Position numbers and translations under genes: made by a program. Below, piece after piece: positions 51,175 through 59,598 of a DNA stretch of 64,000 nt. The DNA is from Paenibacillus sophorae (GTDB taxonomy: Bacteria > Bacillota > Bacilli > Paenibacillales > Paenibacillaceae), in assembly GCF_018966525.1 (NCBI RefSeq), contig NZ_CP076607.1, forward strand, positions 3,348,001 to 3,412,000, written 5' to 3'. A model generated the notes under the pieces. It saw only the letters and a program-made list of their open reading frames with translations. It was not told where the DNA came from and searched no databases. Position 1 is the first letter of the stretch, and each line of letters begins with the position of its first letter.

Positions 51175-51201
51175 ACATGGAGACACGTCCCGTCATATAC
51201 T
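51175..51201 (+). promoter_or_regulatory. Possible sigma-K-like promoter for spoVIF
   Basis: AC (51175-51176) and CATATACT (51194-51201), 17 bases apart, resemble the sigma-K elements AC and CATANNNTA. B. subtilis spoVIF is sigma-K dependent, which is consistent, but two bases deviate. Confidence 0.3.
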
Positions 51202-51236
51202 GAGAAAGATTGGATATGACGGGAGGTGCGTCAAGC

Positions 51237-51524
51237 TTGAGTTATCAGCAATATGGAATCAGCCCGCAACTGGTGGAGCGAATCAAGCTTAAGATGAAAA
51301 ATCCGGCGGTCAAGGAACGGGTCAAGAATTTGATTAACGGCGTCAGCAAACAGCAGCTTCAAGACCCCGGTGTGGTGCGCAGACTGGTACACAATGCTTC
51401 GGGTATCATGGGGGAAAGACTTACTTCCGCTCAGGAGGACAGCATAGTCAGATTTGTCATCGCCCAAAAAATCGATCCGAATAATACGTTCCACTTGATT
51501 CGCTTATGGGGGATGTTCCGTTAG
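51237..51524 (+). CDS. spoVIF: Stage VI sporulation protein F
   Basis: The 95-residue protein matches SpoVIF (YjcC): 'YGISPQLVERIKLKMKNPAVKERVK' region and 'LSSAQEDSIVRFVIAQKIDPNNTFHLIRLW'-like end ('RLTSAQEDSIVRF', 'NNTFHLIRLWGMF'). SpoVIF is made in the mother cell and is needed for spore coat assembly and GerR-dependent gene expression. The start is TTG 51237, eight bases after GGGAGGTG; a longer reading from 51210 lacks support. Confidence 0.9.
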   Translation: MSYQQYGISPQLVERIKLKMKNPAVKERVKNLINGVSKQQLQDPGVVRRLVHNASGIMGERLTSAQEDSIVRFVIAQKIDPNNTFHLIRLWGMFR

Positions 51525-51574
51525 CCGTGGATGACAGACCGTACAAGCAAGCGGCGGATACACGCTGAGGAAGT

Positions 51575-51614
51575 AAAAAAGCGTTCCGGCTTTAAGTGCC
51601 GGGAACGCTTTTTT
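51575..51614. terminator. Bidirectional terminator between spoVIF and khtU
   Basis: AAAAAAGCGTTCCGGC pairs with GCCGGGAACGCTTTTTT (51575-51614), with A and T runs on both sides. Confidence 0.92.
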
Positions 51615-51654
51615 AATTGCTGTAAAGAAACAAACCAGATCAATGCTCCTAAGC

Positions 51655-52899
51655 CTATCGTTCCTCGGAGGCAGGGGTGCGCTTCTGGGCCATCCGCTTG
51701 ACGTGCCTGCTTTCAAATTTGAATACTTTATCCAGCGCTCTGTAAATCCATTTGGATTCTTTGGTCAGCAGCGGACCGAGAATTGCCAGGATCAGCACAT
51801 ACATGGCCGCGAACGGCTGCAAAATGGCGAGCAGTCCGCCCGCTTTGCCAAGATTGGCCATAATGATGGAGAATTCGCCGCGCGACACGATGGTAAGGCC
51901 GATATTGGAAGAAGCGCGCGGGCTCAGGCCGGCGCTGCGCCCGGCAAGTATACCTGCGACGAAATTCCCCAGCAGCGTGACGACCACAGCCGCAAGCGAA
52001 TACCATAGGGCTTCTCCGCCGAGAGTGCGCGGGTCGATCGTAAGACCAAAGCTGAAGAAGAAGATGGCTCCGAAAAAATCGCGGAACGGAATAATCAGCT
52101 TCTCGATCCGTTTGACATGTTCCGTCTCTGCAAGAACTAAGCCGACCAGCAGCGCTCCGATCGCCTCCGCGACGTGAATCGTCTCGGAAAAGCCCGCCAC
52201 CAGGAAGAGAATGGCGAATATGACTAGAGCGAACAGTTCGCCTGAGCGGATATTAAGCGCCTTGTTAAGCAGGGGGACCAGTTTTCGGCCGACGATAAGG
52301 AGTCCCAGCATATAGACCAGCGCAATCAGAGCCGACAGCAGCACTCCGCCAAGGGAGGAGGAGCCGCTGAGCACCAGGCCGGAAAGAATGGAGATATAGA
52401 CCGCCAGGAACACGTCCTCGAACATGATGATGCCGAGAATCATTTCGGTCTCCGGGTTGGCGGTACGCTTCAGGTCTACCAGAACTTTAGCCACGATTGC
52501 ACTGGAGGAAATGGTCGTAATGCCTGCCACCACCAGAACCTCTTCAAGCGGGAATCCGAGTCCCCAGCCTAGTACCAGACCAAGGGAGAAGTTGATCAGA
52601 ATATAGATTGTTCCGCCTGCTGCAATCGATTTCCCCGCTTTGACCAGCCTGCCCACGGAGAATTCCAGCCCGAGATAGAACAGTAGGAACAGGACGCCGA
52701 TCCTGCCCATAAATTCAATTAGAGCGGCGCTTTCGATAAACCGGAAATCCAGATGCCAAATTTGAAAGGCATGCGGTCCGACCGCCATACCGACAAGTAT
52801 ATAAAATGGAATGACGGAGAAGCGGAATTTCGCGGCGAGTAATCCGGACAGCGCCACAAGTGCTATCGCCAGTCCGACCTCAAATACGATATGGCTCAT
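51655..52899 (-). CDS. khtU: K+/H+ antiporter of the CPA2 family (KhtU-like)
   Basis: The 414-residue protein has about twelve transmembrane helices and the CPA2 pattern: 'GRIGVLFLLFYLGLEFSVGRL' (about residues 63-83, split here) and the exchange region 'GIIMFEDVFLAVYI' (about 153-166). It should expel K+ in exchange for protons, like B. subtilis KhtU, and is controlled by the KhtT gene four bases upstream. The ATG follows a GATGTGG stretch rather than a strong site, fitting translational coupling. Confidence 0.88.
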   Translation of the reverse strand: MSHIVFEVGLAIALVALSGLLAAKFRFSVIPFYILVGMAVGPHAFQIWHLDFRFIESAALIEFMGRIGVLFLLFYLGLEFSVGRLVKAGKSIAAGGTIYILINFSLGLVLGWGLGFPLEEVLVVAGITTISSSAIVAKVLVDLKRTANPETEMILGIIMFEDVFLAVYISILSGLVLSGSSSLGGVLLSALIALVYMLGLLIVGRKLVPLLNKALNIRSGELFALVIFAILFLVAGFSETIHVAEAIGALLVGLVLAETEHVKRIEKLIIPFRDFFGAIFFFSFGLTIDPRTLGGEALWYSLAAVVVTLLGNFVAGILAGRSAGLSPRASSNIGLTIVSRGEFSIIMANLGKAGGLLAILQPFAAMYVLILAILGPLLTKESKWIYRALDKVFKFESRHVKRMAQKRTPASEER

Positions 52900-52902
52900 C
52901 GA

Positions 52903-53397
52903 TCAACCACATCCATTCCGCAAAATATCCCTAAATTGTTTATGCTGTTCTCTCTCCCCCGCGGCAACAATGATGCATTCCGGCGGCAGTTTCAATTCGG
53001 GTCCAGGACTGATATGTTTGGTGTGATTTTTTTCGATGACCGCTATAATGGTCACACCGGAACGGGCGCGGATATCAAGCTCACCGATCGTACGGCCCAC
53101 ACAACTGAACCCCGGCTCTAGACGGTACCACTCAATAATCAGATCGTCCAGCGCAACATCAATGGATTCGAGCGACCTTGGCTTGTATGTGACGCCCCCG
53201 ATAATAGCCGAAATATACCTGGCTTCTTCATCGTCCAGTGTTACCATGGAAATACTTTGATCTGGATCGTCATATTCAAAATGATACAGCTCCCGCCGTC
53301 CATCATCATGTACAATAATAGCGAGCTTATCGCCGCTGCGGGTCTGCAGCACAAATTTTCTCCCGATTCCGGGCAAATCGCATTCTCTAAAGTTCAT
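52903..53397 (-). CDS. khtT: RCK_C (TrkA-C) regulatory protein KhtT-like
   Basis: The 164-residue soluble protein has an N-terminal KhtT-type domain ('MNFRECDLPGIGRKFVLQTRSGDKLAI' region) and a C-terminal RCK_C domain (about residues 83-160: 'EPGFSCVGRTIGELDIRARSGVTIIAVI', split here). In B. subtilis KhtT binds c-di-AMP and gates KhtU. It has GGAGG 11 bases before the ATG at 53397. A khtS-like small gene was not recognised upstream; instead there is an unknown small membrane gene. Confidence 0.88.
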   Translation of the reverse strand: MNFRECDLPGIGRKFVLQTRSGDKLAIIVHDDGRRELYHFEYDDPDQSISMVTLDDEEARYISAIIGGVTYKPRSLESIDVALDDLIIEWYRLEPGFSCVGRTIGELDIRARSGVTIIAVIEKNHTKHISPGPELKLPPECIIVAAGEREQHKQFRDILRNGCG

Positions 53398-53460
53398 AAT
53401 AAATCCAGCCTCCAATAACTCGGATGTATTTGTAAGTTTACTATTTCGTCCACAATGTAT

Positions 53461-53838
53461 TCAGCCACCGAATGTGAAAACCACATAATTTGAGGTGAAT
53501 TTAAGCGGATACAGAAGCAAGCGCTTCAACAGATTATAGATAAGCGGATAAAATAACGCGAACAGCAAAGGCAAAAGATAAGGTTCCAGCGAGACAAGAG
53601 CGGTTTGTTCATATGGAAGACGCGATAAGGCGGCGGGAAAATGCTGCTGCGGATGCAGGCGAGCGGACGTCACCGCAAAATGGCGCTCCTGCTGTTCGAT
53701 GCCTTTTGTGCCGTTCTCCTGAGCTGCCTGGCTGCTCCAATCCACGAAGGCAGACGTCGGCAAGGCAAATGCAAGGATGATGGCCAAAGCAAGCCGGATT
53801 AGCCCGTTTCGCGTTCTAAGATCTATATATTGAGTCAA
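53461..53838 (-). CDS. Small membrane protein of unknown function upstream of khtTU
   Basis: The 125-residue protein starts at TTG 53838, preceded by a strong GGAGGT at six bases, which supports expression. It has a first hydrophobic segment (about residues 13-32), a hydrophilic external-looking stretch (about 35-80) and a second one (about 85-108), with a basic, hydrophobic tail. It is 63 bases before khtT on the same strand, so it is probably in the khtTU operon. No family recognised; the position resembles that of khtS in B. subtilis, but I see no sequence support. Confidence 0.6.
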   Translation of the reverse strand: MTQYIDLRTRNGLIRLALAIILAFALPTSAFVDWSSQAAQENGTKGIEQQERHFAVTSARLHPQQHFPAALSRLPYEQTALVSLEPYLLPLLFALFYPLIYNLLKRLLLYPLKFTSNYVVFTFGG

Positions 53839-54007
53839 ACAGGTACCTCCATAGCCGATTTAGTATTAAAATCATAACATAGCGGCTGCTCAGATCCAAA
53901 TGAACGAGGTGGAGCGCAACCCTTGCCGTGTGTTTTGCGTACATAATGTAAACAATTCGGGCAGCTAGATTGGATAAGCAAAGTCCGATAAGAACGGGGG
54001 AATGAAT

Positions 54008-54418
54008 ATGATCGAATGGATCGGGTCAGCCACGTTTGCACAACCCAGCGCTTTTGAACTCTTTTGGCATGATACACCGATATTCTTCAAAATCTTTGCC
54101 TTGGTATTTTTATTTATAATTATTTATGCCACCTTCAAAGGAATCAAACAGTGGATGGTTAACAATGCAAGCGAACTGCTCACCGTTTCCTGCACGGCAG
54201 TTTCCAAACGGTTCAGAGTTCGTGGAGGTTCGGGAGATACAAGCGCAAGCACGGATTATTATGTAACTTTTGAAACTCCGAACGGCGACAGGGTTGAACT
54301 TGAAGTGCCTGACCGATTGTATGGGTTGATTGTTGAGGGCGACCGGGGAGAGCTGACGTATCAAGGGACGAGATTCAAAGGGTTCGAGCGGGAATCCGGC
54401 CGAGACAGTATGAGATAA
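54008..54418 (+). CDS. DUF2500 family membrane-anchored protein
   Basis: The 136-residue protein has one transmembrane helix (about residues 24-43) and a cytoplasmic or external C-terminal domain of the DUF2500 family: 'VSKRFRVRGGSGDTSASTDYYVTFETPNGDRVELEV' region and 'GDRGELTYQGTRFKGFER' (both given in part). The function of the family is unknown; it often sits beside envelope genes. ATG 54008 has GGGGG at seven bases; ATG 54002 is alternative. It is convergent with the NlpC/P60 gene. Confidence 0.82.
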   Translation: MIEWIGSATFAQPSAFELFWHDTPIFFKIFALVFLFIIIYATFKGIKQWMVNNASELLTVSCTAVSKRFRVRGGSGDTSASTDYYVTFETPNGDRVELEVPDRLYGLIVEGDRGELTYQGTRFKGFERESGRDSMR

Positions 54419-54470
54419 GCGGCTGGCTGAAATATTTTTGGTATATTGAAAAAGCACATGCAGGCACGTC

Positions 54471-55394
54471 CTAAAGGACGCGCCGCATATGCAGAATGAC
54501 GTTGCTCCAATACCCGCTGTCCAGCTTGCTGATCTGAACTCCGGGATCGCCCCAGGTATGAATAAATTCTCCGTCTCCGATATAAATGCCGACATGCCCG
54601 GGAATGCTGTCTTTCTCGAATCTTCCGGGGACGGTAAAGAAAATCAGATCACCGGGCTCCAGTTGCTGCCGGCTGACGGATCTGCCGACATTATCCTGAT
54701 CTCTGGCCAGACGGGGCAAATCGACACCAAACTTCTCGAAGACATGACGGGTAAAAGAAGAACAGTCAAATGTCTTGGATTCCTCGTAAGGAGCCGCTCC
54801 GAATTCATAGGGAACGCCCAGATATTTCTTAGCGTAGGTGATCAGCTCGCCGATTTCTGACGAGGACAGGCTCTGAATGCGGAACGGTTTGTCTGATTTA
54901 ACCTCTGTATGCTGCCCTTTCGTGGTTTGTTCTTTTGGGGTATCAATAGAAATTTCGCCGCTTCCCGGATTCCAACTGACTTCCGTATTGAACAATTTCG
55001 CCAGCGCTTCAGTCGTCATGTAAATTTTATCGTTTTGTTGTTTCGGTGCATCCGGGAGGGTACAGCCTTCACCGAGCGAGAAAGCGCTTGCTGATCCCGG
55101 GCGCACTCTGTACATTACATCGCTGTATCCAATTTTGGCAAAACCGCCCCCACCGGGTTCTTCTTCAACACGGTAGCCAAGTGAATTGGCCGCTGCCTCT
55201 AGAGGGACCCATGTCTTGCCGGATGGATCAGTAACAGGCAGCTTTTCGATATAACTTCTTGACTGAACCGAAGGCTTGACCGCATTTGTCCGGAGCTGTC
55301 CGTCGTTTCTCAGGTTACCACAGGCTGATGCGGCCAGAACGGCTGCAGACAGGGCGGAGGTCATGAACAATATTTTTTTTCGATTCGCGAACAT
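54471..55394 (-). CDS. NlpC/P60 (C40) peptidoglycan endopeptidase lipoprotein with stalk domain
   Basis: The 307-residue protein is exported: a signal peptide with lipobox 'AASAC' (Cys about 25). Residues about 48-155 form a copper-amine-oxidase N-terminal-like stalk domain ('TWVPLEAAANSLGYRVEEE', 'KIYMTTEALAKLF'). Residues about 182-305 are the C40 catalytic domain: nucleophile in 'TFDCSSFTRHVF' (about 211), His in 'PGHVGIYIG' (about 266) and 'GEFIHTWG'. It should cleave stem peptides of peptidoglycan at the cell surface. The start has GGAG eight bases upstream. It is divergent from the ABC transporter genes. Confidence 0.9.
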   Translation of the reverse strand: MFANRKKILFMTSALSAAVLAASACGNLRNDGQLRTNAVKPSVQSRSYIEKLPVTDPSGKTWVPLEAAANSLGYRVEEEPGGGGFAKIGYSDVMYRVRPGSASAFSLGEGCTLPDAPKQQNDKIYMTTEALAKLFNTEVSWNPGSGEISIDTPKEQTTKGQHTEVKSDKPFRIQSLSSSEIGELITYAKKYLGVPYEFGAAPYEESKTFDCSSFTRHVFEKFGVDLPRLARDQDNVGRSVSRQQLEPGDLIFFTVPGRFEKDSIPGHVGIYIGDGEFIHTWGDPGVQISKLDSGYWSNVILHMRRVL

Positions 55395-55524
55395 CTCTCA
55401 CGCTCCATTTTCAAAATTGTAAACTCAGTATGCTCAGCCGCCATCTTTTTATGTGGCCGGGTTTCAGGAAATGGCTGTCAGGAATGATCAGGATGAATAG
55501 CCCCCGGAACATGGGAACATGCGA

Positions 55525-55552
55525 CTCGCCAGGCTTGGCGAGGTTATTTTTT
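55525..55552 (+). terminator. Orphan terminator-like hairpin in a divergent intergenic region
   Basis: CTCGCCA (55525-55531) and TGGCGAG (55536-55542) pair, followed by GTTATTTTTT. There is no annotated gene upstream on this strand, so its purpose is unclear. The 55395-55719 gap otherwise holds the promoter below, and a roughly 130-base leader with one weak hairpin and no recognised riboswitch. Confidence 0.45.
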
Positions 55553-55556
55553 CGGA

Positions 55557-55583
55557 TTGACGGAAATTGAACCTATGTATAAT
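55557..55583 (+). promoter_or_regulatory. Predicted sigma-A promoter for the ABC transporter genes
   Basis: TTGACG (55557-55562) and a perfect TATAAT (55578-55583) with a short 15-base spacer. It gives a leader of about 130 bases. Confidence 0.55.
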
Positions 55584-55719
55584 ATGGTTTCATAGATAGC
55601 TGGCACGGATGTGTTTGCCGCCCGCATTCGCTTTATTGCTTTTATCTGTAAAAGCGATAGGCTGTGGCGTACGATTCATGCCAAGAGCTGATAAACTAAA
55701 ATAGAAGAGGGGTTTCTAC

Positions 55720-56781
55720 ATGAAGAGAAAGAAAATTTGGTTGGGGCTCAGTTTGTGTGTCATGCTCGCAGCAGCAGGCTGCGGTAACAATAATAAAGCG
55801 GCGGATACCGGCGCCACGGCCTCCCCGGGCAGCACCGCCCAGAGCACCGCGAGCGCTGATACCAAAACTTACAAGATCGCTGTATCGCAGTATGTTGAGC
55901 ACCCGTCGCTGGATGCGACGTACGACGGCATTATAGCCGCACTCAAGGATGCGGGGATCGTCGAAGGACAGAACCTCACCGTTGACTTTGAGAACGCTCA
56001 GGCGGATCAAGCCAACAACTTGTCTATAGCCCAGAAGATTGCGGGTGAAGAGAATGACCTGACCATTGGAATCGCAACGCCGTCGGCCCAAGCGCTTGTA
56101 CAGGCAATCAAGAACGATACGCCGGTATTGTTTGCGGCCGTAACGGACCCGCTTGATGCGAAAGTGGTAACCAATCTTGATCATCCTGGAGGAAATGTGT
56201 CAGGTGCATCCGATACGAATCCTGAGGCGATTATCAGACTGATGGATTTCATCGCCGCTCAGTTCCCAAATGTGAAGAAGCTGGGACTAATTATCAATGA
56301 AGGCGAACCGAACGCCGTTGTAATGGCGGACAAAGCCAAGGCTGCCCTGGACAAGCATGGCATTGAGCTGGTCAAAGCTCCGGTGACCAATACTTCCGAG
56401 GTCAAACAAGCCGCCGAATCTTTGGTTGGACGGGCGGACGCGCTGTACATTACACTTGATAACTCGGTTGTAAGCGGGGTTGATTCCATTATTCAGGTAG
56501 CCAATGAGAACAAGCTTCCATTCTTCTCAAGCGACCGCGACACTGTCGAGAGAGGCGCTTTTGCCACAGTCGGCTTTAAATATTTCGATCACGGCTATCA
56601 AGTCGGACAAATGGCTGTTGAAGTGCTCAAGAACGGCAAGAAAATCGGCGATCTGCCGGTAACGGTGCAGCAGAAGCTGGACGTTATCCTTAACCTGAAG
56701 GCTGCCGCGGCTCAGGGCATTGAAGTAACCGACGCGATGAAGAAAGAAGTAGCCGATCAGACCAACGATATCATTCAATAA
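55720..56781 (+). CDS. ABC transporter substrate-binding lipoprotein (TrpX-like)
   Basis: The 353-residue protein has a lipobox 'AAAGC' (Cys about 21), a short Thr/Ser/Ala linker and then a two-lobe binding protein of the PF04392 family ('IAVSQYVEHPSLDATYDGII', 'VLFAAVTDPLDAKVV', 'IIQVANENKLPFFSSD'). The family includes TrpX, which binds tryptophan in streptococci, and other small-ligand binders; the ligand here is unknown. It begins the three-gene ABC operon and has a GAGGGG ribosome binding site. Confidence 0.88.
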   Translation: MKRKKIWLGLSLCVMLAAAGCGNNNKAADTGATASPGSTAQSTASADTKTYKIAVSQYVEHPSLDATYDGIIAALKDAGIVEGQNLTVDFENAQADQANNLSIAQKIAGEENDLTIGIATPSAQALVQAIKNDTPVLFAAVTDPLDAKVVTNLDHPGGNVSGASDTNPEAIIRLMDFIAAQFPNVKKLGLIINEGEPNAVVMADKAKAALDKHGIELVKAPVTNTSEVKQAAESLVGRADALYITLDNSVVSGVDSIIQVANENKLPFFSSDRDTVERGAFATVGFKYFDHGYQVGQMAVEVLKNGKKIGDLPVTVQQKLDVILNLKAAAAQGIEVTDAMKKEVADQTNDIIQ

Positions 56782-56846
56782 CAAAGATTTGAACCGGGGC
56801 GTTTTCTTAACAGGCGCCCCTTGCCGTTTGAAGGAGGAAGGCATCT

Positions 56847-57776
56847 ATGTGGGGGTCAATGCTTGGAGCGGTAGAGTTGGGGCTACTGTATGCTTTTATG
56901 GCTTTAGGTATATATATTACGTTTCGGATTTTGGATTTTCCGGATTTGACGGTGGACGGCAGCTTTACGACAGGCGGTGCAATCGCCGCCGTCATGATCA
57001 CTCATGGCTATTCGCCGTGGCTGGCTACGTTCGGGGCGCTTGCCGGCGGTATGCTTGCCGGGCTGTGCACAGGTCTGCTGCATACCAAAGGGAAGATTAA
57101 CGGGCTGCTATCGGGGATACTGATGATGATCGCGCTCTATTCGATCAACTTGCGGATCTTAGGCAAGCCCAATGTGTCGCTGATGGGCGAGACGACGCTG
57201 ATTTCCATGATGAATCCGCTGTATGTCATGCCGTTCGTGGTCATCGCCGTGAAGCTGCTGATGGATGTGTTCCTGCGCACCGATCTGGGCCTTGCCCTGC
57301 GGGCGACGGGAGACAATTCGCGGATGATTCGCAGCTTCGGTGTGAACACGGACAGTACAACGATTCTCGGCATCAGCCTGTCGAACGGGCTTGTGGCGCT
57401 CTCTGGAGCGCTCATTGCCCAATATCAGGCCTTTGCCGATTCCTCAATGGGCATTGGGATGATCGTTATCGGCCTCGCCTCCGTTATAATCGGGGAAGCG
57501 ATCTTCGGCTCGGGCAGTGTGTTCCGTGCGACGATCGCGGTTGTGCTTGGCTCGATTCTGTACCGGATCGTTGTCGCGCTGGCGCTGAGGGTGGATTGGC
57601 TGGACGCCTCCGACCTGAGATTGATTACGGCAATTATCGTCATAATCGCCTTGGTATTCCCATCAGTGCAGCGCTTCCTCAAGCAAAAGAACAGCGCCCG
57701 CAAGCGTACGGCTGAGCTGGCCGAGCTAGCCTTGAAGGGCAAGAGAGGAGGCGCTGCCGATGCTAAAGCTCGATAA
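56847..57776 (+). CDS. ABC transporter permease (TrpY-like)
   Basis: The 309-residue protein has about eight transmembrane helices and the branched-chain-amino-acid-like permease pattern (BPD_transp_2): 'ITFRILDFPDLTVDGSFTTGGAI' region and 'ALRATGDNSRMIRSFGVNTD' (the EAA-like cytoplasmic loop). It forms the pore of the same transporter as the flanking genes. ATG 56847 follows AGGAGGAAGG. Its last codons overlap the ATPase gene. Confidence 0.9.
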   Translation: MWGSMLGAVELGLLYAFMALGIYITFRILDFPDLTVDGSFTTGGAIAAVMITHGYSPWLATFGALAGGMLAGLCTGLLHTKGKINGLLSGILMMIALYSINLRILGKPNVSLMGETTLISMMNPLYVMPFVVIAVKLLMDVFLRTDLGLALRATGDNSRMIRSFGVNTDSTTILGISLSNGLVALSGALIAQYQAFADSSMGIGMIVIGLASVIIGEAIFGSGSVFRATIAVVLGSILYRIVVALALRVDWLDASDLRLITAIIVIIALVFPSVQRFLKQKNSARKRTAELAELALKGKRGGAADAKAR

Positions 57777-58554
57777 TGTATCCAAGCTGTTTAATCCGGG
57801 CACGCCTGATGAGAAGATCGCACTGCTTGGCATCGACCTGGAGCTGAATCCGGGTGATTTCGTAACGATAATCGGCAGCAACGGAGCCGGGAAGTCGACG
57901 CTGATGAATATTATTTCCGGCGTCATGAAGCCGGATCTTGGCGAAGTCCTCATCGAGGGAAGCTCGATCAGCCATTTGGCCGAACATCATCGCAGCCGCT
58001 GGATCGGGCGGGTCTTTCAGGACCCGATGGCCGGCACGTCGCCGCGTATGACCATCGAAGAGAATCTGGCAATGGCTTACAAGCGCGGCAAGAGCAGAGG
58101 CCTGTCCATCGGCGTATCCTCCTCGAAGCGAACGATGTTCCGCGAAGAGCTTCAGCGGCTTGGCATCGGCCTGGAGAATCGTCTGCGGGCGAAGGTAGGT
58201 CTCTTGTCGGGGGGAGAAAGACAGGCGCTCAGTCTGCTGATGGCCACGTTTACGAAGCCGCAAATTTTGCTGCTGGACGAGCATACGGCAGCGCTCGACC
58301 CTGCCAGAGCGGAGCTGATTACGCGGCTGACCGAATCCATCGTACGGGAGATGAAGCTGACAACTCTGATGGTGACCCATAACATGGAGCAAGCCATCCG
58401 GCTTGGCAATCGGCTCATTATGATGGACAAAGGACAGATTATCCTTGATATTGACGAGAAGCGTAAAAAGGATTTGACGGTGGAACGTCTTCTTGGCGAA
58501 TTCGAAGCCATCAGCGGACATAAACTGGCGGATGACCGAATAGTGCTGGGCTAA
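57760..58554 (+). CDS. ABC transporter ATP-binding protein (TrpZ-like)
   Basis: The 264-residue ATPase has Walker A 'GSNGAGKST' (about residues 39-47), the signature 'LSGGERQAL' (about 150) and Walker B 'ILLLDEHTAALDP' (about 170-182), where the usual Pro after DE is His, as in this transporter subfamily. It overlaps the permease gene by 17 bases and has AGGAGG upstream. A terminator follows. The operon should import a small nitrogen-rich compound. Confidence 0.93.
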   Translation: MLKLDNVSKLFNPGTPDEKIALLGIDLELNPGDFVTIIGSNGAGKSTLMNIISGVMKPDLGEVLIEGSSISHLAEHHRSRWIGRVFQDPMAGTSPRMTIEENLAMAYKRGKSRGLSIGVSSSKRTMFREELQRLGIGLENRLRAKVGLLSGGERQALSLLMATFTKPQILLLDEHTAALDPARAELITRLTESIVREMKLTTLMVTHNMEQAIRLGNRLIMMDKGQIILDIDEKRKKDLTVERLLGEFEAISGHKLADDRIVLG

Positions 58555-58576
58555 GCAGCCAGCTTCGGTATTACCC

Positions 58577-58617
58577 GGATGCTTGTTCCGATTTATCGGT
58601 GCTTGCATCCTTTTTTT
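58577..58617 (+). terminator. Rho-independent terminator after the ABC transporter operon
   Basis: GGATGC and GCATCC flank an inner CCGAT/ATCGG stem, followed by seven T. Confidence 0.85.
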
Positions 58618-58693
58618 GAGCTTATTATGTATTGGAATTCTATGCAGAAGCGAGCAGGCATAAGTATTACAAGAGGTTCTCACTAAGAGCATG

Positions 58694-58717
58694 GGCTCCA
58701 CGCCAGTGGGGCCTTTT
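58694..58717 (+). terminator. Second terminator-like hairpin upstream of mgtC
   Basis: GGCTCCAC (58694-58701) pairs with GTGGGGCC (58706-58713), then four T. No gene lies between the preceding terminator and this one, so it could end a small RNA or act as an mgtC attenuator. The remaining bases to 58793 show only an AT-rich, promoter-like stretch. Confidence 0.5.
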
Positions 58718-58793
58718 GCTTTCATCACTAGATTAGTGTCGTATCTTGTTGCCCTATATAATATAACTTATACCTTTGAGAGGAGGTCGGATG

Positions 58794-59516
58794 ATGGATG
58801 AACATATTGTATCTATGATTAAGCTGCTCATTGCCATGCTGTTCGGACTATTCATCGGGATCGACCGGCAGTTAAAGCAGAAACCGCTCGGAATACGAAC
58901 CAGTATGGTCATTAGTATCGCCAGCTGTCTCGTCACAATCGTATCTATCCAAGCCTTTGAAAAATTCTCAGGTCCGGATCATCCTAACATGGACCCGATG
59001 AGGCTGGCGGCGCAAATCGTAAGCGGCATCGGTTTTCTGGGTGCAGGCGTTATCCTACGCAGAGGCGGCGACGCGATCTCCGGCCTGACATCGGCGGCGC
59101 TCATATGGACGGCATCGGGAATCGGCATCACGGTGGGGGCCGGCTTCTATGTCGAAGCGGGTATTGCTGTAGTGCTGCTCATTTTTGCGGTCAATGCGGT
59201 TCCTTGGCTTATCCGCACCGTCGGTCCGCAGTCGCTTAACAATCACGACGTTTCCGTCAAGATTATTATGGCGAGCGATGAGGCCATGGCTGAAGTCATC
59301 GACAAAATCGAAAATCGGGTGGGGAATGGTAATAAAAAGAATAAAGGGAAATTCCGAGAAAGAATAGTTCGGCGGATGAAAATCAAGGACCTGGATGATG
59401 GAAGACAAATGATCGATATGGTCCTGTCCGCCCCCGACCGCAACTTTTGCACCGAAATCTATTATGATTTAAAGGATATTGAGTATATCTTGAATGTCGA
59501 AGTGGAACAGTTGTAA
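58794..59516 (+). CDS. MgtC/SapB family membrane protein
   Basis: The 240-residue protein has four or five transmembrane helices and the MgtC signature: 'FGLFIGIDRQLKQKPLGIRTSM' region, 'QIVSGIGFLGAGVILRRGG' (about residues 77-95) and 'GLTSAALIWTASGIGITVGAG'. A soluble C-terminal domain (about 145-240) follows. MgtC proteins help survival in low magnesium and inhibit the F-type ATP synthase in Salmonella; they are not proven Mg2+ transporters. Of two adjacent ATG codons, 58794 is best spaced after AGGAGGT. No M-box Mg2+ riboswitch is seen upstream. Confidence 0.9.
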   Translation: MDEHIVSMIKLLIAMLFGLFIGIDRQLKQKPLGIRTSMVISIASCLVTIVSIQAFEKFSGPDHPNMDPMRLAAQIVSGIGFLGAGVILRRGGDAISGLTSAALIWTASGIGITVGAGFYVEAGIAVVLLIFAVNAVPWLIRTVGPQSLNNHDVSVKIIMASDEAMAEVIDKIENRVGNGNKKNKGKFRERIVRRMKIKDLDDGRQMIDMVLSAPDRNFCTEIYYDLKDIEYILNVEVEQL

Positions 59517-59598
59517 GAAAAAGATACACACGGAATAGATATATGGTAATCTATCTTTAGTGAAAGCAATTACATTATTTAGGAGAAGGGGTGACCCA

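Noticed and set aside
55584..55719. Possible T-box or riboswitch leader before the ABC transporter genes
   Set aside because: The conserved T-box sequence is absent, and no known aptamer core was recognised; only a weak hairpin is visible.
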